NCBI GenBank assembly: GCA_964401685.1
Contig: CAYNZH010000009.1
Coordinates: 6,916 to 70,915 of the forward strand
Length of the DNA stretch: 64,000 bases
Direction of reading: 5' to 3'
DNA from: DASRQK01 sp964401685
GTDB taxonomy: Bacteria > Bacteroidota > Bacteroidia > Sphingobacteriales > Sphingobacteriaceae
The notes beneath the pieces are model-generated. The model ran no database searches, had not been told where the DNA came from, and saw only the letters and a program-made list of their open reading frames with translations. Made by a program: the position numbers and the translations under genes. Below, one piece after another: positions 49,102 to 58,079 of the stretch; the stretch's first letter is position 1, and every line of letters starts with the position of its first letter.

Positions 49102-49563
49102 TCAATCTCCGTCAGCAGTCTGCAAAATCATCTTCATTGATGCTGTCATCGCTTTTTTTCTGTCAACCGTGATAACGGCGTCAATGGTGCAAATTTTCAA
49201 AAATTCTGTTTGATAAACAAGCTCGGTCCTCGTTTCGGTGTGAATGGTTTCACCCAATTTGGGATAAGCCATGACTTCCAAGTTCAGAATATTGCTAATA
49301 TAACCGATAAATCCATCAATGTCGCCTCCTTTGTGCTCAAAATATGAACGAATAAAAGCGAGACTTGTTTGCGCAATGTTTTCGGTCATGCCGAATTCAG
49401 AAAACACCCTACCTTTCTCCAAGGGATGAAAGATGAGGAAAATATTGTCCTGCTGAATTTTGAAGGTTGATCGGCACTGAAGTCCGTCGATCTCTTCCAG
49501 CCGGTCCACAAAGACCATAGGGGGGCGGTGAGGAATTAGTTTAAGAATGTCTTTCAAACTCAT
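49102..49563 (-). CDS. Hotdog dehydratase-like protein, ApeP type (copy 2)
   Basis: 153 aa from the ATG at 49563 (two upstream TTG codons are in frame). N-terminal DILKLIPHRPPMVFVD is the ApeP/FabZ-like opening. There is no GHFPG motif, so the catalytic His of FabZ is missing, but Glu61 is present in GMTENIAQTS. It is a tandem paralogue of the next gene, which it overlaps by 23 bases. It may act with a His-bearing partner, such as the block A protein at 491-868. Confidence 0.72.
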   Translation of the reverse strand: MSLKDILKLIPHRPPMVFVDRLEEIDGLQCRSTFKIQQDNIFLIFHPLEKGRVFSEFGMTENIAQTSLAFIRSYFEHKGGDIDGFIGYISNILNLEVMAYPKLGETIHTETRTELVYQTEFLKICTIDAVITVDRKKAMTASMKMILQTADGD

Positions 49564-49990
49564 CAACAATTACGGTTCGCATTTCACCGACTGCAAGGAG
49601 TGAGCCTTTGCATTTCACTTCACCGCGAACTATGGTTACGCCCATCATTTGCTGCAGAATGTGCACTGTTGTTTCCAGCTCATCGCCGATACTTGGCAGT
49701 TGAAAGATTTCTAAATTCTTTATCGACCCGATGTATCCGACCGGGGCAGGCATATTTCTTTTGAAATAATCATAACCCTGATAAAGTGCGATCGTCTGAG
49801 CAAAGTGTTCGATGACGCCTGATTCGGACAGCCTACCGTCACTATTAACGAGAACGTGGTTTTTGGGAATTTTAAATCCCGCAACGACCAGTTTTTCCTC
49901 GTGCCGAAAAATCTCGTCCACGAGAACAAAGGGTGGCCTTTGAGGGATCAGCTTTAGGATATCAGACGGTGTGCAGGGCAATTTTTCCAT
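49541..49990 (-). CDS. Hotdog dehydratase-like protein, ApeP type (copy 1)
   Basis: 149 aa from the ATG at 49990; the longer frame would run into the DarB gene. Opening DILKLIPQRPPFVLVDEI, then Glu61 in SGVIEHFAQT, but again no GHFPG His. Copies 1 and 2 share the opening and the E..AQ helix, and seem to come from a tandem duplication. The family acts as 3-hydroxyacyl-ACP dehydratase in aryl polyene synthesis. It follows DarB with 1 base between. Confidence 0.75.
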   Translation of the reverse strand: MEKLPCTPSDILKLIPQRPPFVLVDEIFRHEEKLVVAGFKIPKNHVLVNSDGRLSESGVIEHFAQTIALYQGYDYFKRNMPAPVGYIGSIKNLEIFQLPSIGDELETTVHILQQMMGVTIVRGEVKCKGSLLAVGEMRTVIVDEFERHS

Positions 49991-49991
49991 A

Positions 49992-51128
49992 TCATGCGAC
50001 TTCGAGTAAAGCGTAAACATAGTTAAATCTACCGCTTTCCGGAACGGACAATAAGATTTTTTGCCCTTTCTTCAAGCGTTCGGAGTGAAATAACTCCTCT
50101 AGTTGTAAATAAATCGAAGCTGATCCGATATTTCCAACTTTTTCCAGGTTTATAAACCACTTCTCCAGCGGAATAGAAATATGTGCTTCCTCAAATGCTT
50201 TATGCAGCTTTTCCATAAAAACGTAGGAGGATATATGAGGTAAGTAATGATCAATATGTGTGGGGTCTAGGTTCCTTTTGGCAAGGATTTGCTGGGTACT
50301 TTGAACCCCTTTTTTGATGATATTTGTTTCCAAGAGTTTGATGTCCTGTTTGATAGAGAAAACCGACTCCCTGAGCCATTCTTCGGGATTCAGATCACTC
50401 CAGGAAAGCAGTTCCCCGTCTTTTTTGACTGCACCCGCGTACATGCAGGTTTCCAGCTCATTTGCAAAAGAAATACCGTCTATCCACTTGATTTTTAGGG
50501 AAATTCCCGTCGGGTTGGGTGCGCTGGAAAGAAGCATTGCGCCAGCCCCGTCTGAGAGCATCCAACGTAAAAAATCCTTGTCGAAGCCTATCATCGGATT
50601 TCGTTCCAGCTCTTGAAGGTACTTGGATTCATTGTTGTATTTTTCCGCCCTTAACCAAGAGGAAACTCGCTCAGAACCAGTGCTAATAGCATTTTGGGCG
50701 TTCCCCGAGCATACCGACAGGAATGCGTATTTCAAGGCGTTCATTCCTGCCGTGCAGATGCCTGAAGCAGCGTTGATCTCCATGGGTCGGGCCTTTAGTA
50801 ACCCGTGAACCATGCTGGCATGTGAAGGTAGTAGCTGGTCCGGTGTAGAAGTTCCACAAGAAAGCAGATCGACGGCTTCAAGCGATAATTGAGCCTGTGC
50901 CAAAACCATATTGACCGCTTCCATAGTCATGCTTGCATTGTCGTGGGTCTTTTTTCCCTGCGCATCCAAAGCGTAATACCTGGAGAGAATCTTGTTATTT
51001 CTCAGGACAATGGCCTTGGCTCGGGAAGGTTTTTCGTTCACCAGACCCAAAATATCCTCGATCATTTCATTGGAAACTGCCTGATTGGGCAAAAATTTGG
51101 CGATTTGATTGATATATACTTCTTGCAT
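49992..51128 (-). CDS. darB: KAS III-like ketosynthase, DarB type
   Basis: 378 aa from the ATG at 51128. KAS III catalytic residues: Cys125 (ASGICTAGMN), His298 (YLPHISS), Asn333 (VGNIGSASIY). DarB joins two fatty-acyl/beta-ketoacyl units to make the dialkylresorcinol ring precursor with DarA. The adjacent DarA gene, 13 bases upstream, supports this over a general FabH role. It lies next to both hotdog genes. Confidence 0.85.
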   Translation of the reverse strand: MQEVYINQIAKFLPNQAVSNEMIEDILGLVNEKPSRAKAIVLRNNKILSRYYALDAQGKKTHDNASMTMEAVNMVLAQAQLSLEAVDLLSCGTSTPDQLLPSHASMVHGLLKARPMEINAASGICTAGMNALKYAFLSVCSGNAQNAISTGSERVSSWLRAEKYNNESKYLQELERNPMIGFDKDFLRWMLSDGAGAMLLSSAPNPTGISLKIKWIDGISFANELETCMYAGAVKKDGELLSWSDLNPEEWLRESVFSIKQDIKLLETNIIKKGVQSTQQILAKRNLDPTHIDHYLPHISSYVFMEKLHKAFEEAHISIPLEKWFINLEKVGNIGSASIYLQLEELFHSERLKKGQKILLSVPESGRFNYVYALLEVA

Positions 51129-51141
51129 CTTTCGCAAATAA

Positions 51142-52071
51142 CTATTTCAGTTTAACAGATTTAAAATAAGAAACTTCCTTTCGGATCATTGGGAGGAACG
51201 GCAGGTAAAACACATAATACAATATGCTCACTATCGGTGCTACAACCCAAAGGGCAAAAGATAAGTAATAATAAAATAATTTTAGCCATTTTTTTCGGCT
51301 ATTCTCACCCGGCAACCCTTTTTTACGTATCGCAGCTGCCCATTTTGAAAACATGAAGTTGCCTCGTTTATCGATAAAAACCAGCAGAGGGCGAATCATG
51401 ACCGCATCCAATGCGAGAAGGTCTTTTTGGAGGTTATCGTATTTTCCCAATTTTAGATGTCGCAGGATCGGTCCAGCAAATCGGGAGGACTGTTGTATGT
51501 CTCGGGTAGAAACGCCGGGTTTTGGGAAAATTCCTAGATAAGAATCTTTACGGCCTTTCATCACCCAATGCAAGATCGTCACTAGGCTGACATGGTTCCA
51601 ATTTCTGTCCACGAGCGCAATATGGCCGACCAGATTCGCGTTGAGCCTTACCAATTCTTTTTTCACTTTCTCCTGAGCCATAAACCACATATTACGGCAG
51701 GACACCAAGGTGATGACAGGTTTTCCAGCAAGCAGTTTTGTCGCATCCTTTCCTTTTAAGAACGAATTTATAGGAATTGAGGGGGTCAGAAACCAGGCCT
51801 GATAGCTCAAGATAACCAAGTCAAATTCCGTGTTTAATATTGACTCCGGAATAGGTTTCAACTCAATCGGGATTTGCAAAAAAGACTCAGGAAACACATC
51901 CAAAAAAGAGTCCATTTCCCAAGGGAAAGGATAATCCTTCTCTGGCTGAATTCCGTACATGCTGATTTCGACTTTATTATCCTGACGAATTGGGCCGAGC
52001 AGATGCTCCAGAATTTCTAATTGTTGCCCTGTTTGGGTGTAGTAAATAACGAGAATCCTCTTGGTATCCAT
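51142..52071 (-). CDS. darA: Dialkylresorcinol condensing enzyme DarA
   Basis: 309 aa. The N-terminal flavodoxin-like fold begins ILVIYYTQTGQQ (about 6-17), followed by LVILSYQAWFLTPSIPI and LVSCRNMWFM; the C-terminus has transmembrane helices (about 262-290). DarA aromatises the cyclohexenone product of DarB to the resorcinol. The pair DarA/DarB identifies the dialkylresorcinol half of a flexirubin. The gene is 8 bases from the LpxL-like acyltransferase gene. Confidence 0.85.
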   Translation of the reverse strand: MDTKRILVIYYTQTGQQLEILEHLLGPIRQDNKVEISMYGIQPEKDYPFPWEMDSFLDVFPESFLQIPIELKPIPESILNTEFDLVILSYQAWFLTPSIPINSFLKGKDATKLLAGKPVITLVSCRNMWFMAQEKVKKELVRLNANLVGHIALVDRNWNHVSLVTILHWVMKGRKDSYLGIFPKPGVSTRDIQQSSRFAGPILRHLKLGKYDNLQKDLLALDAVMIRPLLVFIDKRGNFMFSKWAAAIRKKGLPGENSRKKWLKLFYYYLSFALWVVAPIVSILYYVFYLPFLPMIRKEVSYFKSVKLK

Positions 52072-52079
52072 AATTCAAA

Positions 52080-52967
52080 TTAAGCCGCCCAAAATTTATA
52101 GTAGTTGAACCATTGAAGGGGATATTTCTTCAATATCCAACTAATGCTATCTGTGTAAGCGTCCAATAATGACTGCGCATCTCTGTTCTTGAAGTTTGCT
52201 TTTCTTGCATAGAGGTGGTAATGCATGTTTTTCTCCCGCATGACGTACACGAAAAGCACAGGAGTCTGCAGCCTGGAGCTGATTAAAAATGGCCCTGCCG
52301 GGAACTCTGCGTTGGCATTCAGCAACTTCCCGGTCATGGTTTTTGTTTTTGGCAGAAATCGATCTCCGGTAAAACAGACCATTTCTTTTTCAGAGATCGC
52401 TTTGTTGATCTCAAAAATATGTCCCAAGCCATCATCGACGACGATGAAATCTGTTTTAGGCTTTGCTGTCACCGATTCCAAATAGGCTTTAATGGCTCTT
52501 TGCTCCGCGTCTGTTGTTACCAGATGTATCTTCTTGTCAAATTCGTCCATAAAATACTGGGCTACCTCGAAATTTCCAACATGCGCGCTTATCAAAATGC
52601 CAGCGGTGTCATTTTTGGCCAGTTCGTGGATATGTTCAATACCGTCAAATTCGTAGGTAAATTTATCGGCTAAACCAGAGGTGATTGCGACTTTATCAAT
52701 TAGAGTTTGACCGAAAACGAAGCAGTTTTTATAGGTATTTATGAGGCTCGAGAAAGCACTCATACGCTGTCTTTTCCGAAAATACTGGTAGATGGATCGA
52801 CTTTGGCGGGCATTAAAAATGAAAAAATACAGCGCCACAAAGACCAGTAAAGCATAGGCTACGCGTATTCCCGCCTTTTTGATCAGGAATATGAAAATCT
52901 TGTATCCCGTGACTGTTCCTTTAGATTGCCCTTTCCAGTCAGGATTTTTGGCATCAGGCGACCGCAT
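52080..52967 (-). CDS. LpxL/HtrB-like lysophospholipid acyltransferase
   Basis: 295 aa. An N-terminal transmembrane helix (about 33-52) is followed by the acyltransferase motif SAHVGNFE, with the H-x4-E dyad at His129 and Glu134. These enzymes are related to lipid A late acyltransferases. In flexirubin and aryl polyene clusters such a protein is thought to attach the polyene to a lipid or to the resorcinol. It overlaps the ACP gene by 14 bases, so it probably takes acyl groups from that ACP. Confidence 0.82.
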   Translation of the reverse strand: MRSPDAKNPDWKGQSKGTVTGYKIFIFLIKKAGIRVAYALLVFVALYFFIFNARQSRSIYQYFRKRQRMSAFSSLINTYKNCFVFGQTLIDKVAITSGLADKFTYEFDGIEHIHELAKNDTAGILISAHVGNFEVAQYFMDEFDKKIHLVTTDAEQRAIKAYLESVTAKPKTDFIVVDDGLGHIFEINKAISEKEMVCFTGDRFLPKTKTMTGKLLNANAEFPAGPFLISSRLQTPVLFVYVMREKNMHYHLYARKANFKNRDAQSLLDAYTDSISWILKKYPLQWFNYYKFWAA

Positions 52968-53205
52968 GAAGTTTAGTGTTGATCACCTCATAGAGGTCTT
53001 CAAAAGTCACCATGTTTGCAAAATCCTTGCTCTCGAGTTTGATACCGAAGTTTGATTCGATGATCACAACCAAATCCACGTAATCCAGGCTATCCAGATC
53101 CAGGGATTCCTTTAAATTGTTGTTCGCTTGGATAATTTCAGGGTCCACCTCGAATTCCTCGACCAAAAAACGCTTTGTTATCTCAATTATCTCTTCCCTG
53201 TTCAT
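52954..53205 (-). CDS. Acyl carrier protein (block B)
   Basis: 83 aa, acidic. The phosphopantetheine site is LDLDSLDYVDL (Ser39). It carries the p-coumaroyl starter or extended polyene for the enzymes of block B. It lies 15 bases after the ketosynthase gene and overlaps the LpxL-like gene by 14 bases. Confidence 0.9.
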   Translation of the reverse strand: MNREEIIEITKRFLVEEFEVDPEIIQANNNLKESLDLDSLDYVDLVVIIESNFGIKLESKDFANMVTFEDLYEVINTKLHAVA

Positions 53206-53220
53206 ACTATCTCCAATTTC

Positions 53221-54435
53221 TTACCATTTCTTTACTATCAGCGCCGAATTTGTTCCTCCGAAACCGAATGAATTAGACAAAAATACATTAAAATTTTGGT
53301 TAATCGTATTTTTGACCAATTGTAGGGATTTTGCAGAAGGGTCTACCTCCTCGAGGTTGATGTTTGGTGCGATAAAACCATTTTGCGCCATGAGCATGGA
53401 ATAGACGACCTCACTGGTGCCAGCCATCCAGCACTCGTGTCCGGTCATGGATTTGGTAGAGCTCACATAGGGGTCGGAACCGAACAGTTGTGTGATCGCT
53501 TGCGCTTCGTTTGCGTCGCCGATCGGTGTAGAGGTCGCGTGTGCGTTGATGTATTCGATCTGACCGGCTGAAAGCCCCGCTTGCTTTAGTGCCATTTCCA
53601 TTGCTCGGACCGGACCTTCTACATTGGGAGTCGAAATATGATCTCCATTGGAGGAAAATCCATAGCCGATAATTTCACCCAGTATGTTGGCTCCGCGCCT
53701 TACAGCGGACTCGTATTCCTCCAAGATGATACTCGCCGCACCTCCTCCCGGAACTAAACCATCGCGCTGTGCATCAAAAGGACGTGAGGCCCTCTGCGGC
53801 TGATCTTCTCTGTTGGAGAATACCCCCAACCCATCAAAACTAGCCATCGCATACTTGTTGCTCTCCTGTGCCCCACCGCATATGATTATATCTTGTAAGC
53901 CTTGTTTGATAAAAAGGTACCCTAGTCCCAGTGCGTGAGAGCCGCTGGCGCAGGCCGCACTGACCGTCATATTAATGCCTAAGATTTTGTAAATGGTCGC
54001 AAGATTCATTGTGACCGTGGAGTTCATAGATTTAAAGATGGCTCCGGATCCGACCAAGGTGGTGTCTTTTTTGAGCCTTACCGTGTCGATGGATTCCACA
54101 ATGGCCTGGGATACGCTATCATTTCCGAAGATCAGACCGACAGTGTTTGTTTCAAAAAAATCCATGTCTATCCCCGCTTGCGTGAGCGCTTCCTGCGTTG
54201 AAACGAAGGCAAATTCGCTTTCTTCGCCCATGCTGATCCTTTGGCGACGATTCAGGGTTTTGGACAAATCAACGGGTGGCACTTGTCCCATTAAAGCAGA
54301 CTTAAAGCCAAAATCCTTTCTTTCCTGCGAGAATACAATGCCGGATCTACCCTGGTAGAGAGAGTCTTTCACCTCTTCCTGGTTTTTGCCAAGTGAAGAG
54401 TAAATGCCCATTCCGGTGATAACGACCCTTCTCAT
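53221..54435 (-). CDS. 3-oxoacyl-ACP synthase (FabF-type), block B
   Basis: 404 aa, complete. The nucleophile is Cys162 in SAACASGSHAL; the His motifs are NAHATSTPIGD (Ala instead of the usual Gly after His) and SMTGHECWMAG. It lies between FabG and the ACP. By context it should load or extend the aryl starter on the adjacent ACP, alongside the block A condensing enzymes. The ATG at 54435 gives the normal N-terminus MRRVVITGMG. Confidence 0.9.
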   Translation of the reverse strand: MRRVVITGMGIYSSLGKNQEEVKDSLYQGRSGIVFSQERKDFGFKSALMGQVPPVDLSKTLNRRQRISMGEESEFAFVSTQEALTQAGIDMDFFETNTVGLIFGNDSVSQAIVESIDTVRLKKDTTLVGSGAIFKSMNSTVTMNLATIYKILGINMTVSAACASGSHALGLGYLFIKQGLQDIIICGGAQESNKYAMASFDGLGVFSNREDQPQRASRPFDAQRDGLVPGGGAASIILEEYESAVRRGANILGEIIGYGFSSNGDHISTPNVEGPVRAMEMALKQAGLSAGQIEYINAHATSTPIGDANEAQAITQLFGSDPYVSSTKSMTGHECWMAGTSEVVYSMLMAQNGFIAPNINLEEVDPSAKSLQLVKNTINQNFNVFLSNSFGFGGTNSALIVKKW

Positions 54436-54440
54436 ACCAT

Positions 54441-55187
54441 TTAGGAATATATTCCACCATTTATGTTGATTACCTCGCCGGTGATATAAGCTGCTTTTTC
54501 AGAGGCCAAAAAGCAGACCAAATCCGCAACTTCATCGGCTTGTCCAAATCTATTCAGTGGCACACGCTTTTTTAACTCTTCCTTATCCAATTCCCCCGTC
54601 ATATCTGTTTCTATAAATCCTGGTGCAACCGCATTGACCGTTATTTTCCGCTTGGCCACTTCTAGTGCCAGTGCCTTGGTTGCGCCAATCAAACCCGCTT
54701 TTGCGGCCGAATAGTTTACCTGGCCCGCCGTCCCCATTACTCCGGAGACCGATGCGACGTTGATAATTCGCCCGTAGCGACTCCTAATCATTTCTTGAAG
54801 AAAGGCAGTCGTTACATTGTAAAAGCCGTTTAGACTCGTGTCCAAAACAGCATCCCATTCCGCTTTGGGCATCCACAGGAGCAGGCCATCTCTGGTAATG
54901 CCGGCATTATTCACGATGACTTCTATACGTGCCTCGGGATGCGCTGCTTTCCATCCGCCCAGAACCTCTGCACACTGATCGGCCTGTGCAACATCGAAGC
55001 GGAGCGCCTCAGCGTGTCCACCTCTGGCCTCTATCAGTCTCAGCGTTTCGTTGGCGGCTTGCTCATTTGATTGATAGCAGACGAGAACCCGGTAATTCAG
55101 CTCATGCGCAAGCTTGACGGCGATCGCACGCCCAATCCCGCGGGAGCCACCCGTCACTAAAGCATATTTATGAGGAGTCATCGCCAT
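54441..55187 (-). CDS. 3-oxoacyl-ACP reductase (FabG-type SDR)
   Basis: 248 aa. Rossmann motif VTGGSRGIGRA (10-20), NNAGITRDGLL, catalytic Ser in NVASVSG and YxxxK in YSAAK. It reduces the beta-ketoacyl-ACP with NADPH before dehydration. It lies 7 bases after the ammonia-lyase and 5 bases before the ketosynthase gene, inside the pigment operon, so it is likely dedicated to polyene extension. It is the only ketoreductase seen in the two blocks. Confidence 0.9.
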   Translation of the reverse strand: MAMTPHKYALVTGGSRGIGRAIAVKLAHELNYRVLVCYQSNEQAANETLRLIEARGGHAEALRFDVAQADQCAEVLGGWKAAHPEARIEVIVNNAGITRDGLLLWMPKAEWDAVLDTSLNGFYNVTTAFLQEMIRSRYGRIINVASVSGVMGTAGQVNYSAAKAGLIGATKALALEVAKRKITVNAVAPGFIETDMTGELDKEELKKRVPLNRFGQADEVADLVCFLASEKAAYITGEVININGGIYS

Positions 55188-55194
55188 GGTATCA

Positions 55195-56721
55195 TTAAAA
55201 TTCGCGCTCTTTCAAAAAATCCTTGATCGCACTAAGATATGGTGATAAAACAATGTCTTCACTAAAGGTAGGAATAATTTTCCGGATTTCCTCGTAAATT
55301 TCACGATTTTTAGATGACAGTTTTCCATGATAATCACCCGTATCAACGGCCTGCACGATCGTCAGGACGTGAATAGCCATGACTTCGAAAGCGTTGTCAA
55401 TGACTTTTTTGGTGAGCCATGCTGAATTGGTTCCCATGCTGACAATGTCCTGATTGTCCTTGTTATTCGGAATACTGTGTGTATACATGGGCGTGGCCAG
55501 CGTTTGGTTTTCTGCGGTTGTCGATGTTGCCGTAAACTGTGCACCCTGCATTCCAAAGTTCAATCCCAGTTTGCCTAAGTTGACAAACGGCGGAAAAATT
55601 TCATTGATGGATGAGTTAAGCAGGTAATTGAGTTGCCTCTCCGCAAGCATGGTCAATTTGGTGATTGCAATCCTTAGCTTGTCCATTTCCAGCGCAACAT
55701 AGTCTCCGTGGAAGTTTCCCCCATGGTAAACATTGGCGGTGGCTACGTCCACGATCGGGTTATCGTTGGCTGAGTTAACTTCGTCGACCAGAATCGACTC
55801 ACTTTTGTTCAGCGTATCCAGAATAGGCCCCAAGATTTGAGGGACACAACGGATTGAATAGTATTCCTGCAATTTGTCTTTAAAAATGATCTCCTGGACC
55901 TGGCCCGTATACAAGTGATCTTCCCGTTTTCTTATCAGCGCACTGTCTTTCAGGATTTCACGCATCTTTTCTGCGACGTATCGCTGCCCGACGTGCTTTT
56001 TTGCATGATTGAGATGCTCTGATATATGGTCATCGTAGCTCTGTACCAACTCGTTTATGAATGCAGAGCAGAGGATTGACCAATTGACCAATTTTTCCGC
56101 ATAAATCGTGTTAACTATCCCTATCCCAGTCATTACCGAAGTGCCGTTGATCAACGCGAGACCCTCACGGAGAGAAATTTCAAGGGGTTTAAGGTTTTCT
56201 TTTGCCAGTACTGTTGCGGTATCTTGGATTTCCCCCTGATAATAAACTTGGCCTTCACCGATGAGGCTCAGCGCGATATGCGCCAATTGTACCAAATCGC
56301 CGCTCGCACCCACTCCTCCGTGCTGATACACGACGGGAAGTATGTCCCGGTTAATGAAGGCTTCCATTAGCTCCAAAGCATAGGGTGCAACGCCTGAATA
56401 TCCGAGCGAAAGCGTCTGCAATCGGGCCATCAAGGCCGCCTTGCTGTACACCGGAGGAAGAATTTCCCCCATACCCGTCGAATGACTGCGGATGAGATTG
56501 TACTGCAACTGGATTTGATCCTGTTCACTAATGCGATATTGCGCCATAGGACCAAAACCGGTATTTACGCCGTAAATAATTTTATCCTTGGAAAAGGTTT
56601 TTAAAAACAAAAAACTCTCTTTGACCCTGTTTCGGGAATCTCCGGATAAACTCAATTTTTTACCAGAAAAGAGCACTTCGTAAAAGGTATTCGTCCCTAT
56701 GGTGCTGGTCAGTTCAATCAT
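55195..56721 (-). CDS. Tyrosine/aromatic amino acid ammonia-lyase
   Basis: 508 aa from the ATG at 56721. The MIO cofactor forms from Ala139-Ser140-Gly141 in GGVGASGDLVQ, and Tyr50 in IIYGVNTGFG is the catalytic base. The selectivity site reads LIRSH (76-80). The sequence closely resembles my memory of the tyrosine ammonia-lyase from Flavobacterium johnsoniae. It deaminates L-tyrosine to p-coumarate, the aryl starter of flexirubin. It heads the leftward operon and is divergent from the FAD enzyme and CoA-ligase genes. Confidence 0.88.
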   Translation of the reverse strand: MIELTSTIGTNTFYEVLFSGKKLSLSGDSRNRVKESFLFLKTFSKDKIIYGVNTGFGPMAQYRISEQDQIQLQYNLIRSHSTGMGEILPPVYSKAALMARLQTLSLGYSGVAPYALELMEAFINRDILPVVYQHGGVGASGDLVQLAHIALSLIGEGQVYYQGEIQDTATVLAKENLKPLEISLREGLALINGTSVMTGIGIVNTIYAEKLVNWSILCSAFINELVQSYDDHISEHLNHAKKHVGQRYVAEKMREILKDSALIRKREDHLYTGQVQEIIFKDKLQEYYSIRCVPQILGPILDTLNKSESILVDEVNSANDNPIVDVATANVYHGGNFHGDYVALEMDKLRIAITKLTMLAERQLNYLLNSSINEIFPPFVNLGKLGLNFGMQGAQFTATSTTAENQTLATPMYTHSIPNNKDNQDIVSMGTNSAWLTKKVIDNAFEVMAIHVLTIVQAVDTGDYHGKLSSKNREIYEEIRKIIPTFSEDIVLSPYLSAIKDFLKEREF

Positions 56722-56798
56722 CAAACTATGAATATTTTAATCGCGCAAATATGCGATGCAAACTTAGATAAAGTGCGCCTGAAAACCAAATGGAGAAT

Positions 56799-56829
56799 TT
56801 GCATTTATGTGGAACTTTGTATAAGTTTG
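56799..56829 (+). promoter_or_regulatory. Promoter, TTG-N20-TAAGTTTG
   Basis: TTG at 56799-56801, 20-base spacer and -7 box TAAGTTTG at 56822-56829, 18 bases before the ATG at 56848. On the opposite strand, CATATTTG (56747-56754, one mismatch) is a weak candidate for the ammonia-lyase gene. Confidence 0.6.
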
Positions 56830-56847
56830 AGCACAATATCATCAAAA

Positions 56848-58071
56848 ATGACAGAAGAAGAAGTTGAAGTCCTGATCATAGGCGCTGGCCCTTCGGGAGC
56901 AGTTGCCGCATCTTTACTCCACCAACGGAATATTTCATTCAAAATTGTCGAAAGGGAGAAATTTCCACGTTTTGTGATCGGCGAAAGTTTGATTCCCAGA
57001 TGTATGGATCATTTTCATGAGGCAGGATTTGTTGAGGAAGTTGAAGAGAAGGGATTTGAGCGAAAAACCGGTGCTAGATTTTTGCGGGGTGAGGAAGTAT
57101 GCTGGTTTGATTTTAGCCAGAAATTTTCCGACGGCTGGGATTGGACCTGGCAATTGCCCCGTGCTGATTTTGACCACACCCTTACTCAGATTTTGGAGAG
57201 GCGGGGAGTCGAGATTGCTTTTGAGACGTCGGTGGAGTCTGTGGTTTTTGAAGGAACGGATTCCATTACCTCGGTCGTCGATAAGCAGGGCAAAAGATCC
57301 AAGATCAGGGCCAAATTTCTAATTGATGCAAGCGGGTACGGCCGGGTTTTGCCGCGACTTCTGGATTTGGACAAGCCGTCTCAGTTTGAGCCTATGGGCG
57401 CGACCTTTGTCCATGTAGACGATAGCCGCCGCCCAAGCGACAAAGAAGGCACGCTGATAACCTTTGATGTGTTGAGCCAAAAAGTATGGTTCTGGGTTAT
57501 TCCATTTTCTGACGGCCGCTCATCACTCGGACTTGTATGTCCCAAAGAATATTTAGAGGAAATAGATCAGGGCAGTCCCCGTGCCACTTTTGATTATATA
57601 ATAAACCAGTCTGATCATTATAAGGAGAGATTCGGAGGTTTAGAATATTTATTTGAACCCAAGAAAATCGTGTCCTATGCAAAAGCAGTGAAAAAGCTTT
57701 ACGGGCCTGGATTTGCGATTACCGGCAACAGCGCCGAATTTTTGGATCCTGTTTTTTCGTCGGGTGTCTGTTTTGCCACCGAATCCGGTGCGCTTTCAGC
57801 CAAGCTAGCCGCCAGGCAAGTCCGGGGCGAAGTCATAGACTGGCAAAAGGAGTATGAAGACCATATGCTATACGGTGTGGCGGTATTTAGATCGTACATC
57901 CGGGATTGGTATTCGGGCGACCTACAAAAGTTTTTCTTTCACCCAGAGGTCAATGAGGATGTGAGACGCAAGGTCTGTTCTGTGCTGGCTGGTTATGTGT
58001 GGGATAAGAGTAACCCCTTTGTCACCAAACATGATAGGGCTGTAAGAGCTGTCACTCACCTATTAACTTAG
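56848..58071 (+). CDS. FAD-dependent monooxygenase/halogenase-like protein
   Basis: 407 aa from the ATG at 56848, set by the promoter just upstream; the longer frame adds 40 unrelated residues. FAD-binding GAGPSG (12-17), GESLIP, and a WFWVIP segment (about 214-219) of the WxWxIP type found in flavin-dependent halogenases. It is in the tryptophan-halogenase/PHBH-like superfamily. Flexirubins may be chlorinated or hydroxylated on the aryl ring; this is the best candidate in the window. I cannot separate halogenase from monooxygenase by sequence alone. Confidence 0.82.
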   Translation: MTEEEVEVLIIGAGPSGAVAASLLHQRNISFKIVEREKFPRFVIGESLIPRCMDHFHEAGFVEEVEEKGFERKTGARFLRGEEVCWFDFSQKFSDGWDWTWQLPRADFDHTLTQILERRGVEIAFETSVESVVFEGTDSITSVVDKQGKRSKIRAKFLIDASGYGRVLPRLLDLDKPSQFEPMGATFVHVDDSRRPSDKEGTLITFDVLSQKVWFWVIPFSDGRSSLGLVCPKEYLEEIDQGSPRATFDYIINQSDHYKERFGGLEYLFEPKKIVSYAKAVKKLYGPGFAITGNSAEFLDPVFSSGVCFATESGALSAKLAARQVRGEVIDWQKEYEDHMLYGVAVFRSYIRDWYSGDLQKFFFHPEVNEDVRRKVCSVLAGYVWDKSNPFVTKHDRAVRAVTHLLT

Positions 58072-58079
58072 ATGCCCGC

